A stretch of DNA of 55,006 bases from a bacterium (GTDB lineage: Bacteria > Chloroflexota > Dormibacteria > Aeolococcales > Bog-877), in contig JAJYWQ010000081.1 in NCBI GenBank assembly GCA_021791415.1, positions 1-55,006 of the forward strand. Reading direction: 5' to 3'. Of the stretch, positions 25,540 through 33,860 are shown piece by piece. Each line of letters opens with the position of its first letter. Positions within the stretch are counted from its first letter, which is position 1. Under the pieces are notes generated by a model that saw only the letters and a list, made by a program, of their open reading frames with translations, had not been told where the DNA came from and did no database searches. The translations under genes and the position numbers were made by a program.

Positions 25540-26373
25540 TTAAGACGGTGGGCCGGCAGCCACCACCTCCTCGATGCTGGAGGGGCTGATCCCCTCCGGG
25601 CCCAACCACTCCAGCCACCAGGTGGCCCCGGCCGCCTCGAATCCCCTGAGCGCAGATCGCGTGCTTTGGGGCTGGGCCCAGCTGGCGTGGGTGACGACGA
25701 GGTCGGCGCCTTCCGCGCTGCCGAGGGCCAGGAGGGCCGAACGAACCTCGCCGACCTGGTCGGGAGGAGGCGGCGGGGGCGGCCAACCACCCCCGAATAT
25801 CGGGAAGCAGCCTTCGAGGGCAGCAGCGCGCTGCAGCGGTCTCCGGTGGGGCCACCGGCACGCCGCCCAGGTGGGGATCGGGTCCTGCAGGGGCCGAGGG
25901 AGGAACGCCGGAGAGTCGACGCGGTGGACCACCCCGGAGCGGTGCACCGGCGCACTGGCCCAGAGGGAGCGGATTATGGCCAGGCCTTCGTCCAGCGCCG
26001 TGGCGCGGAGGGCCGGGGAACCAGGGTCGCCGAAGGCGCTGAACTCCCCCCATCCGTCGTCGCCCAGCCCCACTCCGAACACCACCCGTCCGCCGGACAG
26101 CCGATCCAAGGTGGCCGTCTGGCGCGCCAGAACCCACGGACGACGCCGCGCCACTGGGGTGACCATGGTCCCCAGCCGAAGGCGCTCGGTGAGCGCCGCT
26201 ACCACCGCCAGCGTCACCCAGGGGTCCGCGACCGGGGTGGTGGGATCGGCCAGTATGTGGTCCCAGAGAAAGAGCCCGTCCCAGCCGGCCAGCTCGGCAC
26301 TGGAAGCAAGCTCAGCCACGCGCCGCGGGTCCGAGAACTCGCCGAAGGGTGCCAGGAACAGTCCCTTTCGCAT
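25540..26373 (-). CDS. LLM-class (luciferase-like) flavin/F420 oxidoreductase
   Basis: Predicted 277-aa TIM-barrel oxidoreductase. Landmarks: KGLFLAPFGEFSDPRRVAELASSAELAGWDGLFLWDHI at the N-terminus, LTERLRLGTMVTPVARRRPWVLARQTATLDRLSGGRVVFGVGLG (the LLM core), and RATALDEGLAIIRSLW. Cofactor FMN or F420; substrate unknown. The C-terminal third is shortened and carries seven prolines in a row after GGGW near residue 205, which would need EF-P for smooth translation. ATG 26373 chosen because the core starts here; upstream frame is antisense to the endonuclease-family gene promoter. Confidence 0.85.
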   Translation of the reverse strand: MRKGLFLAPFGEFSDPRRVAELASSAELAGWDGLFLWDHILADPTTPVADPWVTLAVVAALTERLRLGTMVTPVARRRPWVLARQTATLDRLSGGRVVFGVGLGDDGWGEFSAFGDPGSPALRATALDEGLAIIRSLWASAPVHRSGVVHRVDSPAFLPRPLQDPIPTWAACRWPHRRPLQRAAALEGCFPIFGGGWPPPPPPPDQVGEVRSALLALGSAEGADLVVTHASWAQPQSTRSALRGFEAAGATWWLEWLGPEGISPSSIEEVVAAGPPS

Positions 26374-26461
26374 GCTCTCTTCAGTATCCACGGGAGTGAC
26401 CCGGGAATGTGGGCGCCTAGAATCGAGGCCAGTCCAATCCGAACGGGGGATGCTCGACCTC

Positions 26462-27436
26462 ATGCGCCGGCTGCGGATCGCCACCTACAACATCCTCTCC
26501 GGGGGCGGGACCCGCTGGGGCGCCATCGCCGAGATGGTGCAGGCGATGGACGCCGACGTCCTCGCACTCCAGGAGATCGAGGACCCTCGACCGATGTACG
26601 ACCTCGCGGAGCGCCTTGGCTACCGTGCCGTGTTCGGACGTGCCCCTCGATTCCGGCACCAGGGGCTGCTCAGCCGCCTGCCGCTGCGGGAGTGGCGCAA
26701 CCACCAGGATCCAAGGGCCTTCCCCCGCAACTCCCTGGAGGTCTCCCTCGAGCTCCGAGACGGCCCGCTCACCATCCACACCGTCCACCTAACCGCTGCC
26801 TTCCAGCGGCGGGGACGGGCGGAACCGGACCGTCTGCGGGAACTGAGGGCGGTGCGCGAGCAGGCCAGTGAGGGCAGCCCCGACCGCCACCTGATCCTGG
26901 GCGACTTCAACTCCCTAGCACCGGGCGAGCGAATCGATGCGGCGGGGTTCCTCTCCCTCCTCTCTGACTGGCGCCGATCCGGCGCGCTGGAACGGTACGG
27001 GACCCTGGGCCCGGTGCCGGCCATGCGCCAGGCGGGGGTTGGGGCGGGAGGAGGGACGGAGTTGGAGCTCTCACCTGTGGCCAGGGAGGGGATGCCCCGC
27101 CTCCCCTGGGTGCTCCAGCCGCTGGTTGAGTTCGTACCCAAGGGTGAGGCGACCGATCTGGTGGTGGGCGCGATGATGCCTCGGGAGGTGGTGAGCGAGA
27201 TGCTGGCCGCCGGGTATGTCGACTGCCTGCGCCGGCTTCACCCTCACGGCGATGAGTTCACCTGCCCCACGTACCACCCGGCCGTGCGCATCGACTACCT
27301 GTTCGCGACTCCTGCCCTGGCCGAGCGGCTGGCCGACTGCCAGGTGGTCGGCACCGAGGGGGCGCTGGCCGAGGTGGCGGGGCGGGCCAGCGACCACTTC
27401 CCGGTGATGGCGGACTTCCGTCTGGAACCCAGCTGA
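26462..27436 (+). CDS. Endonuclease/exonuclease/phosphatase (EEP) family hydrolase
   Basis: Predicted 324-aa metal-dependent phosphoesterase of the DNase I/EEP superfamily. Motifs in order: LRIATYNILSGGG, VLALQEIED (metal Glu), HTVHLTA, LILGDFNSLAPGERID (catalytic Asp/Asn), IDYLFATPAL and the terminal SDHFPVMADF (catalytic His). The insertion between the GDFN and IDYLF motifs is long. No signal peptide, so cytosolic. Substrate may be nucleic acid, phospholipid headgroup or sugar phosphate. ATG 26462 has GGGGGA about 11 nt upstream; ATG 26450 (four codons earlier) is possible. Divergent from the LLM gene (88 bp). Confidence 0.85.
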   Translation: MRRLRIATYNILSGGGTRWGAIAEMVQAMDADVLALQEIEDPRPMYDLAERLGYRAVFGRAPRFRHQGLLSRLPLREWRNHQDPRAFPRNSLEVSLELRDGPLTIHTVHLTAAFQRRGRAEPDRLRELRAVREQASEGSPDRHLILGDFNSLAPGERIDAAGFLSLLSDWRRSGALERYGTLGPVPAMRQAGVGAGGGTELELSPVAREGMPRLPWVLQPLVEFVPKGEATDLVVGAMMPREVVSEMLAAGYVDCLRRLHPHGDEFTCPTYHPAVRIDYLFATPALAERLADCQVVGTEGALAEVAGRASDHFPVMADFRLEPS

Positions 27437-27496
27437 CCGGGACCGGGATGGAAGGGGGCTCTCCCCGAGCCTCGGGGAGCACGCGAGCGGTCGACA

Positions 27497-27502
27497 TATA
27501 CT
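27497..27502 (+). promoter_or_regulatory. -10 element, apparently leaderless promoter
   Basis: TATACT ends 6 nt before the GTG at 27509, so the transcript would begin at the start codon. No Shine-Dalgarno precedes the GTG. Confidence 0.6.
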
Positions 27503-27508
27503 CGGCTG

Positions 27509-28402
27509 GTGGTGAGCAGTAAGCGGGCGGCGCCGCTTCCGCGGGCCGAGTACGCCCTCCTGGGTCGTTCCGGAACCGAGCCGGCCGCTCTGCCCGGCAC
27601 CGACCCCAGGGCCTCCGTGCTCCTGGAGCCGACGGCCTTCCCCACCCCGTACGGGTCCACTCCGGAACTGGAGTTCCTCACCCTTCGGGCGGATTCAGGC
27701 GAGCTTCGCCGGCTGATCTTCGTACGCCCGGCGCCTTCCCTGGCTCCCTCCATGGAGCCCGAGCTGCGAGGCAGGGAGCACCGGAGTCTCGCCCTCTTCT
27801 GGGCCTTGCGGGAGGCCGGGGTCGTGCGCATCGTGGCCGAGTCCGGCGCGGCCAGCATCACCCAGCATTTCCACCCCCGCGATCTGGTGATTCCCCATGA
27901 CTTCATCGACTTCACCCCGCAACGGTCCGGATGGCTCTCCCCGGGCCGCTCGGTTTCCATGCGCGAGCCCTTCTGCCCCGACATCCGGGAGGTGCTCTGG
28001 CAGCGCTCCAGGCGCTTTGCCGCCGAAAAGGCGACCCGCGCCTTCAACCGGGCCATCCACGCCTCGGTGGAGGGGCCCCGGGCCGAGACGGCCGCCGAGG
28101 TGGCCGCGCTGGCGCGCCTGGGAGGGGACGTGATCAGTCAGGGAGTCACTCCGGACGTCTACCTGGCCAGGGAAATCGGGGCCTGCTTCGGGACCGTGGA
28201 GATGGTATTGAACTACGCGGAGGGCGTCCGTCCAGAGTGGGACTTCGAGTTGCTCAGGGCGATCGTCCGTGAGGGGGCCGAGGAATTGGGCAAGGTGGCT
28301 CTGGACGCGCTCGCCGCACTGCCGGCGGAGCGGACCTGCCTGTGTGCTGCCCGCCCCTCAACCCCGGAGGGAAGCACGGCCGAAGGCCTGCTCAGCGCAT
28401 GA
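27509..28402 (+). CDS. MTAP/PNP-family nucleoside phosphorylase-like protein
   Basis: A 297-aa member of the purine nucleoside phosphorylase superfamily, closest in pattern to methylthioadenosine phosphorylase: HPRDLVIPHDFIDFTPQRSG, a Glu-Gly-Pro-Arg-x-Glu-Thr block (EGPRAETAAEVAALARLGGDVISQG) that binds the nucleoside, and LAREIGACFGTVEMVLNYAEG. The N-terminal about 40 residues diverge from MTAP. The phosphate-binding Gly-rich loop of classical MTAP (GGSGF) is not evident at the N-terminus. The TGA overlaps the menG/ubiE ATG (ATGA). Coupling to a menaquinone methyltransferase raises the possibility that it handles a futalosine-type nucleoside, but this is inference; a purine salvage role is the default. 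Confidence 0.75.
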   Translation: MVSSKRAAPLPRAEYALLGRSGTEPAALPGTDPRASVLLEPTAFPTPYGSTPELEFLTLRADSGELRRLIFVRPAPSLAPSMEPELRGREHRSLALFWALREAGVVRIVAESGAASITQHFHPRDLVIPHDFIDFTPQRSGWLSPGRSVSMREPFCPDIREVLWQRSRRFAAEKATRAFNRAIHASVEGPRAETAAEVAALARLGGDVISQGVTPDVYLAREIGACFGTVEMVLNYAEGVRPEWDFELLRAIVREGAEELGKVALDALAALPAERTCLCAARPSTPEGSTAEGLLSA

Positions 28403-29124
28403 CAGTGGGGGCGGCGGAGGAGGTTCTGCCGACCGCGGGCCGGCCGGAGGTCCCTTCCGTGCGGGCGATGTTCGGCGGGATCGCCCGACGCTACGACCTG
28501 CTCAACGCCGTCCTCAGCCTGGGGGAGGATCGCCGTTGGCGACGGCGGGCGGCGCAGCTGACGCGCCTTGCGCGGGGCGGAAGAGCGTTGGACGTGTGCA
28601 CCGGAACTGGGGCCCTGGCGCGCCTGCTCTGGCGCCGGGTGGGTCCTTCGGGCTCGGTGCTCGGAGTGGATATCACCGAAGAGATGCTTTCACTGGCCGC
28701 GCGGGCGGTCCCGGAGGTGGAGTTCCGGGTCGCGGATGCGCTGGAGCTGCCCGTCCCCGAGCGGGCCTTCGACGCGGTGACCATGGCCTTCGGGCTGCGC
28801 AACATCGCCGATCACCAGCGCGCCCTGAGAGAGGTCTGGCGGGTCCTGCGCCCCGGGGGACGGGTGGTGATCCTCGAGTTCAGCACCCCTCGAGCGGTCA
28901 TGCGGCCCCTCTACCGGCAGTACAGCCGGATGGTGATCCCCCGAGTGGCGAGGCTCCTCCTCGGACGTACCGGCGCCTACGACTACCTCACCTCCTCGAT
29001 CTCCGCCTTTCCCGGTCCCGACGTGGTCGCGGGCTGGCTGCGGGAGGCGGGCTTCGAGAGGGTGGGCTTCGAGCGTATGACCGTGGGGATCGTGGCGCTC
29101 CACTGGGGGCGCCGTCCGGGCTGA
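28399..29124 (+). CDS. menG: Demethylmenaquinone methyltransferase (UbiE/MenG family)
   Basis: A 241-aa SAM-dependent C-methyltransferase for the last step of menaquinone synthesis. Family marks: MFGGIARRYDLLNAVLSLGEDRRWRR at the N-terminus, ALDVCTGTGALARLL (SAM motif I), VLGVDITEEML, AFGLRNIADHQRALREVWRVLRPGG and VILEFSTP, and near the C-terminus YDYLTSSISAFPG. Start overlaps the upstream stop (ATGA). Other menaquinone genes are not in the window. Confidence 0.92.
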   Translation: MTVGAAEEVLPTAGRPEVPSVRAMFGGIARRYDLLNAVLSLGEDRRWRRRAAQLTRLARGGRALDVCTGTGALARLLWRRVGPSGSVLGVDITEEMLSLAARAVPEVEFRVADALELPVPERAFDAVTMAFGLRNIADHQRALREVWRVLRPGGRVVILEFSTPRAVMRPLYRQYSRMVIPRVARLLLGRTGAYDYLTSSISAFPGPDVVAGWLREAGFERVGFERMTVGIVALHWGRRPG

Positions 29125-29140
29125 GCCGTCCGGCCGCTCT

Positions 29141-29153
29141 CTTAGCGGCTAAG
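29141..29153. promoter_or_regulatory. 13-bp perfect inverted repeat; candidate operator
   Basis: CTTAGC-G-GCTAAG is a perfect 6-1-6 palindrome 5 bp upstream of a TANNNT -10 candidate (TAGAGT, 29159-29164) and 42 bp before the GTG of the ThuA-Gfo fusion. An AT-containing palindrome in otherwise GC-rich DNA beside a sugar-type oxidoreductase operon suggests a regulator site. The cognate regulator is not in the window. A weak hairpin after menG is the alternative. Confidence 0.45.
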
Positions 29154-29195
29154 TGGGTTAGAGTGGGGCGGGACAGCCATCGGGAGAGTCGGTAG

Positions 29196-30866
29196 GTGAT
29201 TCGCGCATTGGTAATGGCCTCCGGGCCTGAGCTGGAGGCCATGGAGCCCTGGCTCTCCTATCTCCGCGAGACCCACGAGGTGGAGACCCGGGTCATCGGA
29301 AGCCCTGAAGATCTGGCGGGCCTGGAGAGGGCCGACGTCGTGGTGGCCCACGTCCCCTCTGGGGCCCTTGAGGGGGCCGCCGAAGCCGGGATGGCTGATT
29401 TCCTCACCTCCGGCGGGGGCCTGGTTTCGCTGCACTGCACCAGTGCCAATTGGAGTAGAGGGCCCCGGCTGGGACCCCTGATCGGCCGGGCGGCCGACCG
29501 GCTTCCGGCCGGTGAACTGGTCGTGGATGTGGAGCATTCGGACCACGACATCACCCGGAGGTCGCCGGCCTCGTTCACCGTCCTCGACTCCGGGTTTGCG
29601 GTCGAGGACACCGGCGCGGACGGCTCCGAGGCCGAGGTTCTGCTGAGCACCACGTGGAGGTCGGGGCGGAGGCCCCTCGCCTCGGTCCGGCGTGCCGGTT
29701 CTGGCCGGGTCTTGCACTTCGGCCTGGGTGGCGCGGCCACCACCTTCCAGTCGCCCGCGGTCCAGGATCTCCTCTACCGCGGGGTGCGCCACGCCGCCGG
29801 CCGGTCCGAGGGGGCGCCCGTAGGGGTCGGGCTGGTTGGTTTCGGGGCCATTGGTCCAGAACACCTCTCGGCAATCTCGGCGGTCCCCGGGCTCACCGTG
29901 GCGGCGGTCGCCGACCGCTCTCCAGAGCGGTTGGGAGCGGCCCTCGGACTGGCCCCCCAAGCGCTCCCGGCCCAGGGGTTGGGTGAGCTGCTGGACAACC
30001 CTGCAGTGGGTGCGGTGGTCATCTCCACCCCCCCCAACACCCACTTCGCGCTGGCTCTGCGCGCCCTGGAGGCCGGCCGCCACGTGGTGGTCGAGAAGCC
30101 CTTCTGCCTCACCGTGGCCGAGGCTGACCGGCTCCTGGACGCCGCGACGGCGGCTGACCGCACACTCACCGTCTACCAGAGTCGTCGCTGGGACCCGGAC
30201 TTCATGGCACTTAGAGGGCTGGTGGAGACCGGCCAGCTGGGAAGGGTGTTCCACCTCGAGGCATTCGTCGGCGGTTTCGAGCACCCCTGCCACTTCTGGC
30301 ACTCAGATGCCGGCGTGAGCGGAGGCGTGATCTTCGACTGGGGCGCGCACTACCTAGACTGGATCCTCCAGCTGCTCCCGGGACGGGTGGTCGAGGTGAG
30401 TGCCTCGAGCCAGAAGCTGATCTGGTTGGACGTCACCAACGACGACCACTTCGTGCTGCGGATGACCTTCGAGGACGGGGCCAGCGCTGAGTTCATCCAC
30501 TCCGACATCGCGGCCGCCCGCAAGCCGAAGTGGTACCTCTTGGGAACCGAGGGGGCCGCGGTGGGGCTGTGGCGGGAAGAGAGCCGGCTGGTGGCCACGC
30601 CCACCGGGGTGTCCGAGGTCCAGGTGCCGGTTGCCGACCTGCCCTGCGAACTGCACCTGCTGCGGCCGGGCCCGGCCGGGCGCAGCCATGACCAGAGGGT
30701 GGCCCTTCCTCTGGCGCCACCCCAGGCGTTCTACCGGAACCTGGCCGGACACCTTTTGGCCCGGGAGCCGCTGGCCGTCTCGCCGGGGGCAGCGCGGCGC
30801 AACATCGCCATCATGGAGGCGGCGATGCGCGCGGCCAGCTGCGGTCCGCAGCGGGTCAGAATCTGA
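29196..30866 (+). CDS. Fusion of ThuA-like domain and Gfo/Idh/MocA oxidoreductase
   Basis: A 556-aa two-domain protein. Residues about 1-205 resemble the ThuA/class I glutamine-amidotransferase-like fold (IRALVMASGPELEAMEPWLSYL, VVVAHVPSGAL, GGGLVSLHCTSANW, VEHSDHDITR, LHFGLGG), associated with trehalose/sugar use. Residues about 210-550 are a Gfo/Idh/MocA enzyme: Rossmann VGVGLVGFGAIG, VVISTPPNTHFALALRALEAGRHVVVEKPFC (EKP motif), and GGVIFDWGAHYLDWILQL with the conserved aspartate/histidine pair. Probably oxidises or isomerises a sugar or polyol using NAD(P). GTG 29196 preceded by a GGGAGAG. Followed after 8 bp by a second Gfo-type gene; both likely act in one pathway. Confidence 0.85.
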   Translation: MIRALVMASGPELEAMEPWLSYLRETHEVETRVIGSPEDLAGLERADVVVAHVPSGALEGAAEAGMADFLTSGGGLVSLHCTSANWSRGPRLGPLIGRAADRLPAGELVVDVEHSDHDITRRSPASFTVLDSGFAVEDTGADGSEAEVLLSTTWRSGRRPLASVRRAGSGRVLHFGLGGAATTFQSPAVQDLLYRGVRHAAGRSEGAPVGVGLVGFGAIGPEHLSAISAVPGLTVAAVADRSPERLGAALGLAPQALPAQGLGELLDNPAVGAVVISTPPNTHFALALRALEAGRHVVVEKPFCLTVAEADRLLDAATAADRTLTVYQSRRWDPDFMALRGLVETGQLGRVFHLEAFVGGFEHPCHFWHSDAGVSGGVIFDWGAHYLDWILQLLPGRVVEVSASSQKLIWLDVTNDDHFVLRMTFEDGASAEFIHSDIAAARKPKWYLLGTEGAAVGLWREESRLVATPTGVSEVQVPVADLPCELHLLRPGPAGRSHDQRVALPLAPPQAFYRNLAGHLLAREPLAVSPGAARRNIAIMEAAMRAASCGPQRVRI

Positions 30867-30874
30867 CCCTCCCC

Positions 30875-31864
30875 TTGCGCTGGGGGATCCTGGGCGCGGC
30901 CAGGATTGCCCGAGCCGCGGTCGTGCCCGCGATCCGGGCCGCCGGCGGGGAGGTGGTCGCTCTCGGTAGCCGCGACCTGGAGCGGGCTGAGAAAATGGCT
31001 GGGGAACTGGCGATCCCGCAGGCCCATCCCACCTACGAGGCGGTCCTGGCCGGCCCCGTCGACTGCATCTACCTGCCGCTTCCCAACTCCCTGCACCTCA
31101 CCTGGGCGGAGCGCGCATTGGCCGCCGGCAAGCATGTCCTGTGCGAGAAGCCACTCGCACTCAGCGCCGAGGAGGCTCTGGCCATGGGCCGGGCGGCGCG
31201 TCTCCACGGCCGCGTCCTCGCAGAGGCCCTGATGTACCGCTACCACCCTCGTTGGCAGGAGGCTCTCCGTCTTCTCCGTTCCGGGGTGATCGGGGAGCCG
31301 CGGCATGTTGGGGGCAGCTTCGCCTTCCACCTGGCCCCGGGGAACGACTACCGCTGGCGGGCTGATCTGGGAGGTGGTGCGTTGTATGACGTGGGCTCCT
31401 ATCTCGTCAGCGCCAGCCGCCAGGTCTTCGGTGCCGAGCCACTCCGGGCGCTGGCCCTGGCCCGGAGCCGGCACGGCGTGGACGTCCGCTGCGATCTGCT
31501 GCTGGACTTCGGAGAGCGGGGGTCGGCGGCCGTGGGGTGCTCCTTCGAGCGCGGCGAGAGCCAGTGGCTCCGCGTGGAGGGGGAGGAGGGCGCCCTGCTG
31601 ATCCCACTACCGTTCACCGCCTGGACGGGACAGCAGGTCCCGCTGTACCTCGAGCGATCCCCGGGGGGCGCCCGGGAGGGGATCGAGACCCCGGCGGCGG
31701 ACCCCTACCGGGAGATGGCCGACCACTTCATGCGGAAAGTCCGGTCCCTGGAGCAGCCGCTCACCTCAGCCCAGGAGGCGGCCGCCAACCTGGCGGTGCT
31801 GGACGCCTGCCGGAGCAGCATGGAGAGCGGGTCGGCGGAGTCAGTGATCATGCCGCCACGGTGA
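30875..31864 (+). CDS. Gfo/Idh/MocA family oxidoreductase
   Basis: A 329-aa NAD(P)-dependent enzyme: RWGILGAARIARAAVVPAI (dinucleotide fold), VDCIYLPLPNSLHLTWAERALAAGKHVLCEKPL (EKP motif), EALMYRYHPRW, and LGGGALYDVGSYLVSASRQVFG in the substrate domain. The pattern is close to the trans-1,2-dihydrobenzene-1,2-diol/D-xylose dehydrogenase-like branch. TTG start 8 bp after the fusion gene stop; no other start is compatible with the N-terminal strand. Likely translated as part of the same operon. Its 3' end overlaps the convergent GH5 gene by 17 bp. Confidence 0.88.
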   Translation: MRWGILGAARIARAAVVPAIRAAGGEVVALGSRDLERAEKMAGELAIPQAHPTYEAVLAGPVDCIYLPLPNSLHLTWAERALAAGKHVLCEKPLALSAEEALAMGRAARLHGRVLAEALMYRYHPRWQEALRLLRSGVIGEPRHVGGSFAFHLAPGNDYRWRADLGGGALYDVGSYLVSASRQVFGAEPLRALALARSRHGVDVRCDLLLDFGERGSAAVGCSFERGESQWLRVEGEEGALLIPLPFTAWTGQQVPLYLERSPGGAREGIETPAADPYREMADHFMRKVRSLEQPLTSAQEAAANLAVLDACRSSMESGSAESVIMPPR

Positions 31865-33233
31865 CCGTGCAATCCGGCGTCGAGATCAGGACTCGCACCC
31901 CACCGGGGTAGGCGCCGACCAGCTGGGCGCAACCTCCATCCAGGTGGGGCGGCGGCAGGGTCGCGGGCCAGGCGACTTCGGCCACGGCTGGGCTCGGGAC
32001 CCCCGAGAACCTCACGGTGAGGACGTGCCGGGAGGTGGAGTAGGCCATGGACGCGAGTCGGCCGGGGGCCGCTTGGACGTACGGCTGTGAGAGTGTGTCC
32101 AGCCAGGCTCGGTCAACCGGCCCCTGGCCTGTGCGCACCCCCCAACCGGAGGGGTCGTCCCACTGCCACCAGGCCCACCCGGTGCGGTACCGATCGGAGA
32201 GCGCTATCTCGGCCAGGGCCCAGGCGGCGGCCCCGCGCAGCTGGTGGTCGATTCCCAGCTCACCTGTCCAGTAGGGGGCTGGAATCTGGGCAGCCTCAGA
32301 GAGGCCCTGGACGAGTTCGGATCGGAGTGGGGAAGATTGGCCGCGGAAGGAATTTCCGATGAGACTGCCGGCGTAGAGGTGGGTGGAGTACACCAGATCG
32401 GGGGCTCGCAGGGGGTCCACCCGTGTCGGCAGATCGCCGAAGAGGTTGCCCTCGATGATGAAGAGGTGGTTGGGGTCCACCCGAGCGATCTCCCGGATCC
32501 CTGTGGCGTAGAACGGAAACAGGATCCGGGGCGCGAAGATGCCCGGGGGCACGGGCAGCGGGTGGGGCTCGTTGTAGAGGTCGAAGCCGGCAACTGCCGA
32601 ATTGCCGGCGAGCGCCCTTGCCAGCACCTGCCAGGCCTGCCAGTAGAGGCGCTGCCAGTTGGGGTAGAGCCAGAAGAACGCCAGGTCGGCATTCACCGCC
32701 GGGGAGAGGTGCCGCTGCCAGGCGCTAGAAACCCCGGGCAACTGCCAGTTGGGGAGAGCCGGAAGGGTGAGCCAGCTGGGGGCGCCACTTCCGCCGAAGG
32801 CGACGCCGAAGTCCTCGGTGTGCAGGTCGAGGACCGTATACAGCCCGGCACGCGCGCAAAGCGCCACCATCGCCTCGACCTGCCTCAGGTAGCTCCGGCT
32901 GAAGGACCGCGGCTGCGGCTCCAGCAGGGACCAGGACACCGGGATCCGGACCACGTCGAACCCCTGGGCGCGCATCAGGAGGGCGTCCTGGATGGTGAGC
33001 GGAGGGGGAAGCGGCGCGCTGCCGCTCTGGAGCAGGGCGTCGTCGTTGAAGCCGCGGAGGATGACCGAATCCCCTTGGCTGTTGACGATCCGGCCGGCGC
33101 GCACGCTGAGCCAGGGGAGGGTGCCGGCGGGGGGGCGCTGCGGTTGGAACGAGGCCGTCAAGGTGGGGAGTGGTGAGAGCACGATCGTGCCCAGCGCCAC
33201 GGTTGCCAGCACCAGCCATAGACCTGCACTCAT
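31848..33233 (-). CDS. Glycoside hydrolase family 5-type enzyme, membrane-anchored or secreted
   Basis: A 461-aa protein with an N-terminal hydrophobic signal/anchor (GLWLVLATVALGTIVLSPL). The catalytic barrel has RGFNDDALLQ, GFDVVRIPVSW, GLYTVLDLHTEDFG, the acid/base FDLYNEPHP (Asn-Glu) and nucleophile GELGID, consistent with GH5 enzymes of the endoglycoceramidase/cellulase type; a C-terminal beta domain (about 375-461) follows. The region HLYAGSLIGNSF gives the conserved His. The substrate is uncertain (glycolipid or beta-glucan). ATG 33233 begins the hydrophobic segment; the frame upstream is unrelated. A small membrane protein gene lies 56 bp upstream on the same strand. Confidence 0.82.
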   Translation of the reverse strand: MSAGLWLVLATVALGTIVLSPLPTLTASFQPQRPPAGTLPWLSVRAGRIVNSQGDSVILRGFNDDALLQSGSAPLPPPLTIQDALLMRAQGFDVVRIPVSWSLLEPQPRSFSRSYLRQVEAMVALCARAGLYTVLDLHTEDFGVAFGGSGAPSWLTLPALPNWQLPGVSSAWQRHLSPAVNADLAFFWLYPNWQRLYWQAWQVLARALAGNSAVAGFDLYNEPHPLPVPPGIFAPRILFPFYATGIREIARVDPNHLFIIEGNLFGDLPTRVDPLRAPDLVYSTHLYAGSLIGNSFRGQSSPLRSELVQGLSEAAQIPAPYWTGELGIDHQLRGAAAWALAEIALSDRYRTGWAWWQWDDPSGWGVRTGQGPVDRAWLDTLSQPYVQAAPGRLASMAYSTSRHVLTVRFSGVPSPAVAEVAWPATLPPPHLDGGCAQLVGAYPGGVRVLISTPDCTVTVAA

Positions 33234-33289
33234 CCCGCCCGCGCTCTCCCTTGGGGGGCGCGCTCGGCGAGTGGACCGGACGGGCGTGG

Positions 33290-33775
33290 CTACTCCGAGC
33301 CCACCCCGGAGTGGGCTGGGCCCCTGAAGGCTATGACCCCGGTCAGGAAGCGTCCGCTGCGCGCGTCTATCACCACCGCATAGAGGCTTATCTGACCGGG
33401 AGCCGGCAGGTTGCCGAACGGGCCCGCACCCGCCTGGAGAAGGACCACCCAGCAAAGGCGGGGCCGCGACCCCACGGTGCCCCCCTGGGGTTGGCTGGCC
33501 AGTGCCAGGAACGCGGACTGGGGCAGATCCTGGGGTCCCTGCCTCCGGGCCACCTGGAGGGCCCGGCCCTCACCCACCAGCGCTCGACCCTGGGGGGTGG
33601 CGAGACTGAGCCCGCTCTGGTTCAGGAGGAGGACCGTGGAGGGGGTGATGCCCAGCCCGTTCGTCTGGACCGGGCCGGTGGGCCCGGTAACAGTGAGGAC
33701 CACGACCCAGACCAGAAGCAGCAAGATCAAAAGGGTGGCGGGGGACGCCAGGCGACGTCCTTCCTTGGGGCCCAT
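33290..33775 (-). CDS. Hypothetical single-TM exported protein
   Basis: A 161-aa protein: short basic start, one transmembrane segment (ATLLILLLLVWVVVLTVTG, about 13-31), then an extracytoplasmic domain ending with ISLYAVVIDARSGRFLTG, a strand-turn pattern seen in PepSY-like or lipoprotein-like domains. No family assigned. Start ATG with GAGGGG nearby. Probably cotranscribed with the GH5 gene downstream, suggesting a shared cell-surface role. Divergent from dnaK. Confidence 0.65.
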   Translation of the reverse strand: MGPKEGRRLASPATLLILLLLVWVVVLTVTGPTGPVQTNGLGITPSTVLLLNQSGLSLATPQGRALVGEGRALQVARRQGPQDLPQSAFLALASQPQGGTVGSRPRLCWVVLLQAGAGPFGNLPAPGQISLYAVVIDARSGRFLTGVIAFRGPAHSGVGSE

Positions 33776-33854
33776 GGCCCCTCATCATCCGGCAACGCGG
33801 ATGGTGCGCGAAGCCGGGAACCGGAGCTTCGGTTTGGGGCCGCCCACTCTGCGG

Positions 33855-33860
33855 TAGGGT
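33855..33860 (+). promoter_or_regulatory. Candidate -10 element of dnaK
   Basis: TAGGGT fits TANNNT and would give a roughly 55-nt leader including the GGAGG before the dnaK ATG. No CIRCE (TTAGCACTC-N9-GAGTGCTAA) or HAIR (CTTGAGT-N7-ACTCAAG) repeat was seen in this 147-bp divergent region. Confidence 0.35.
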
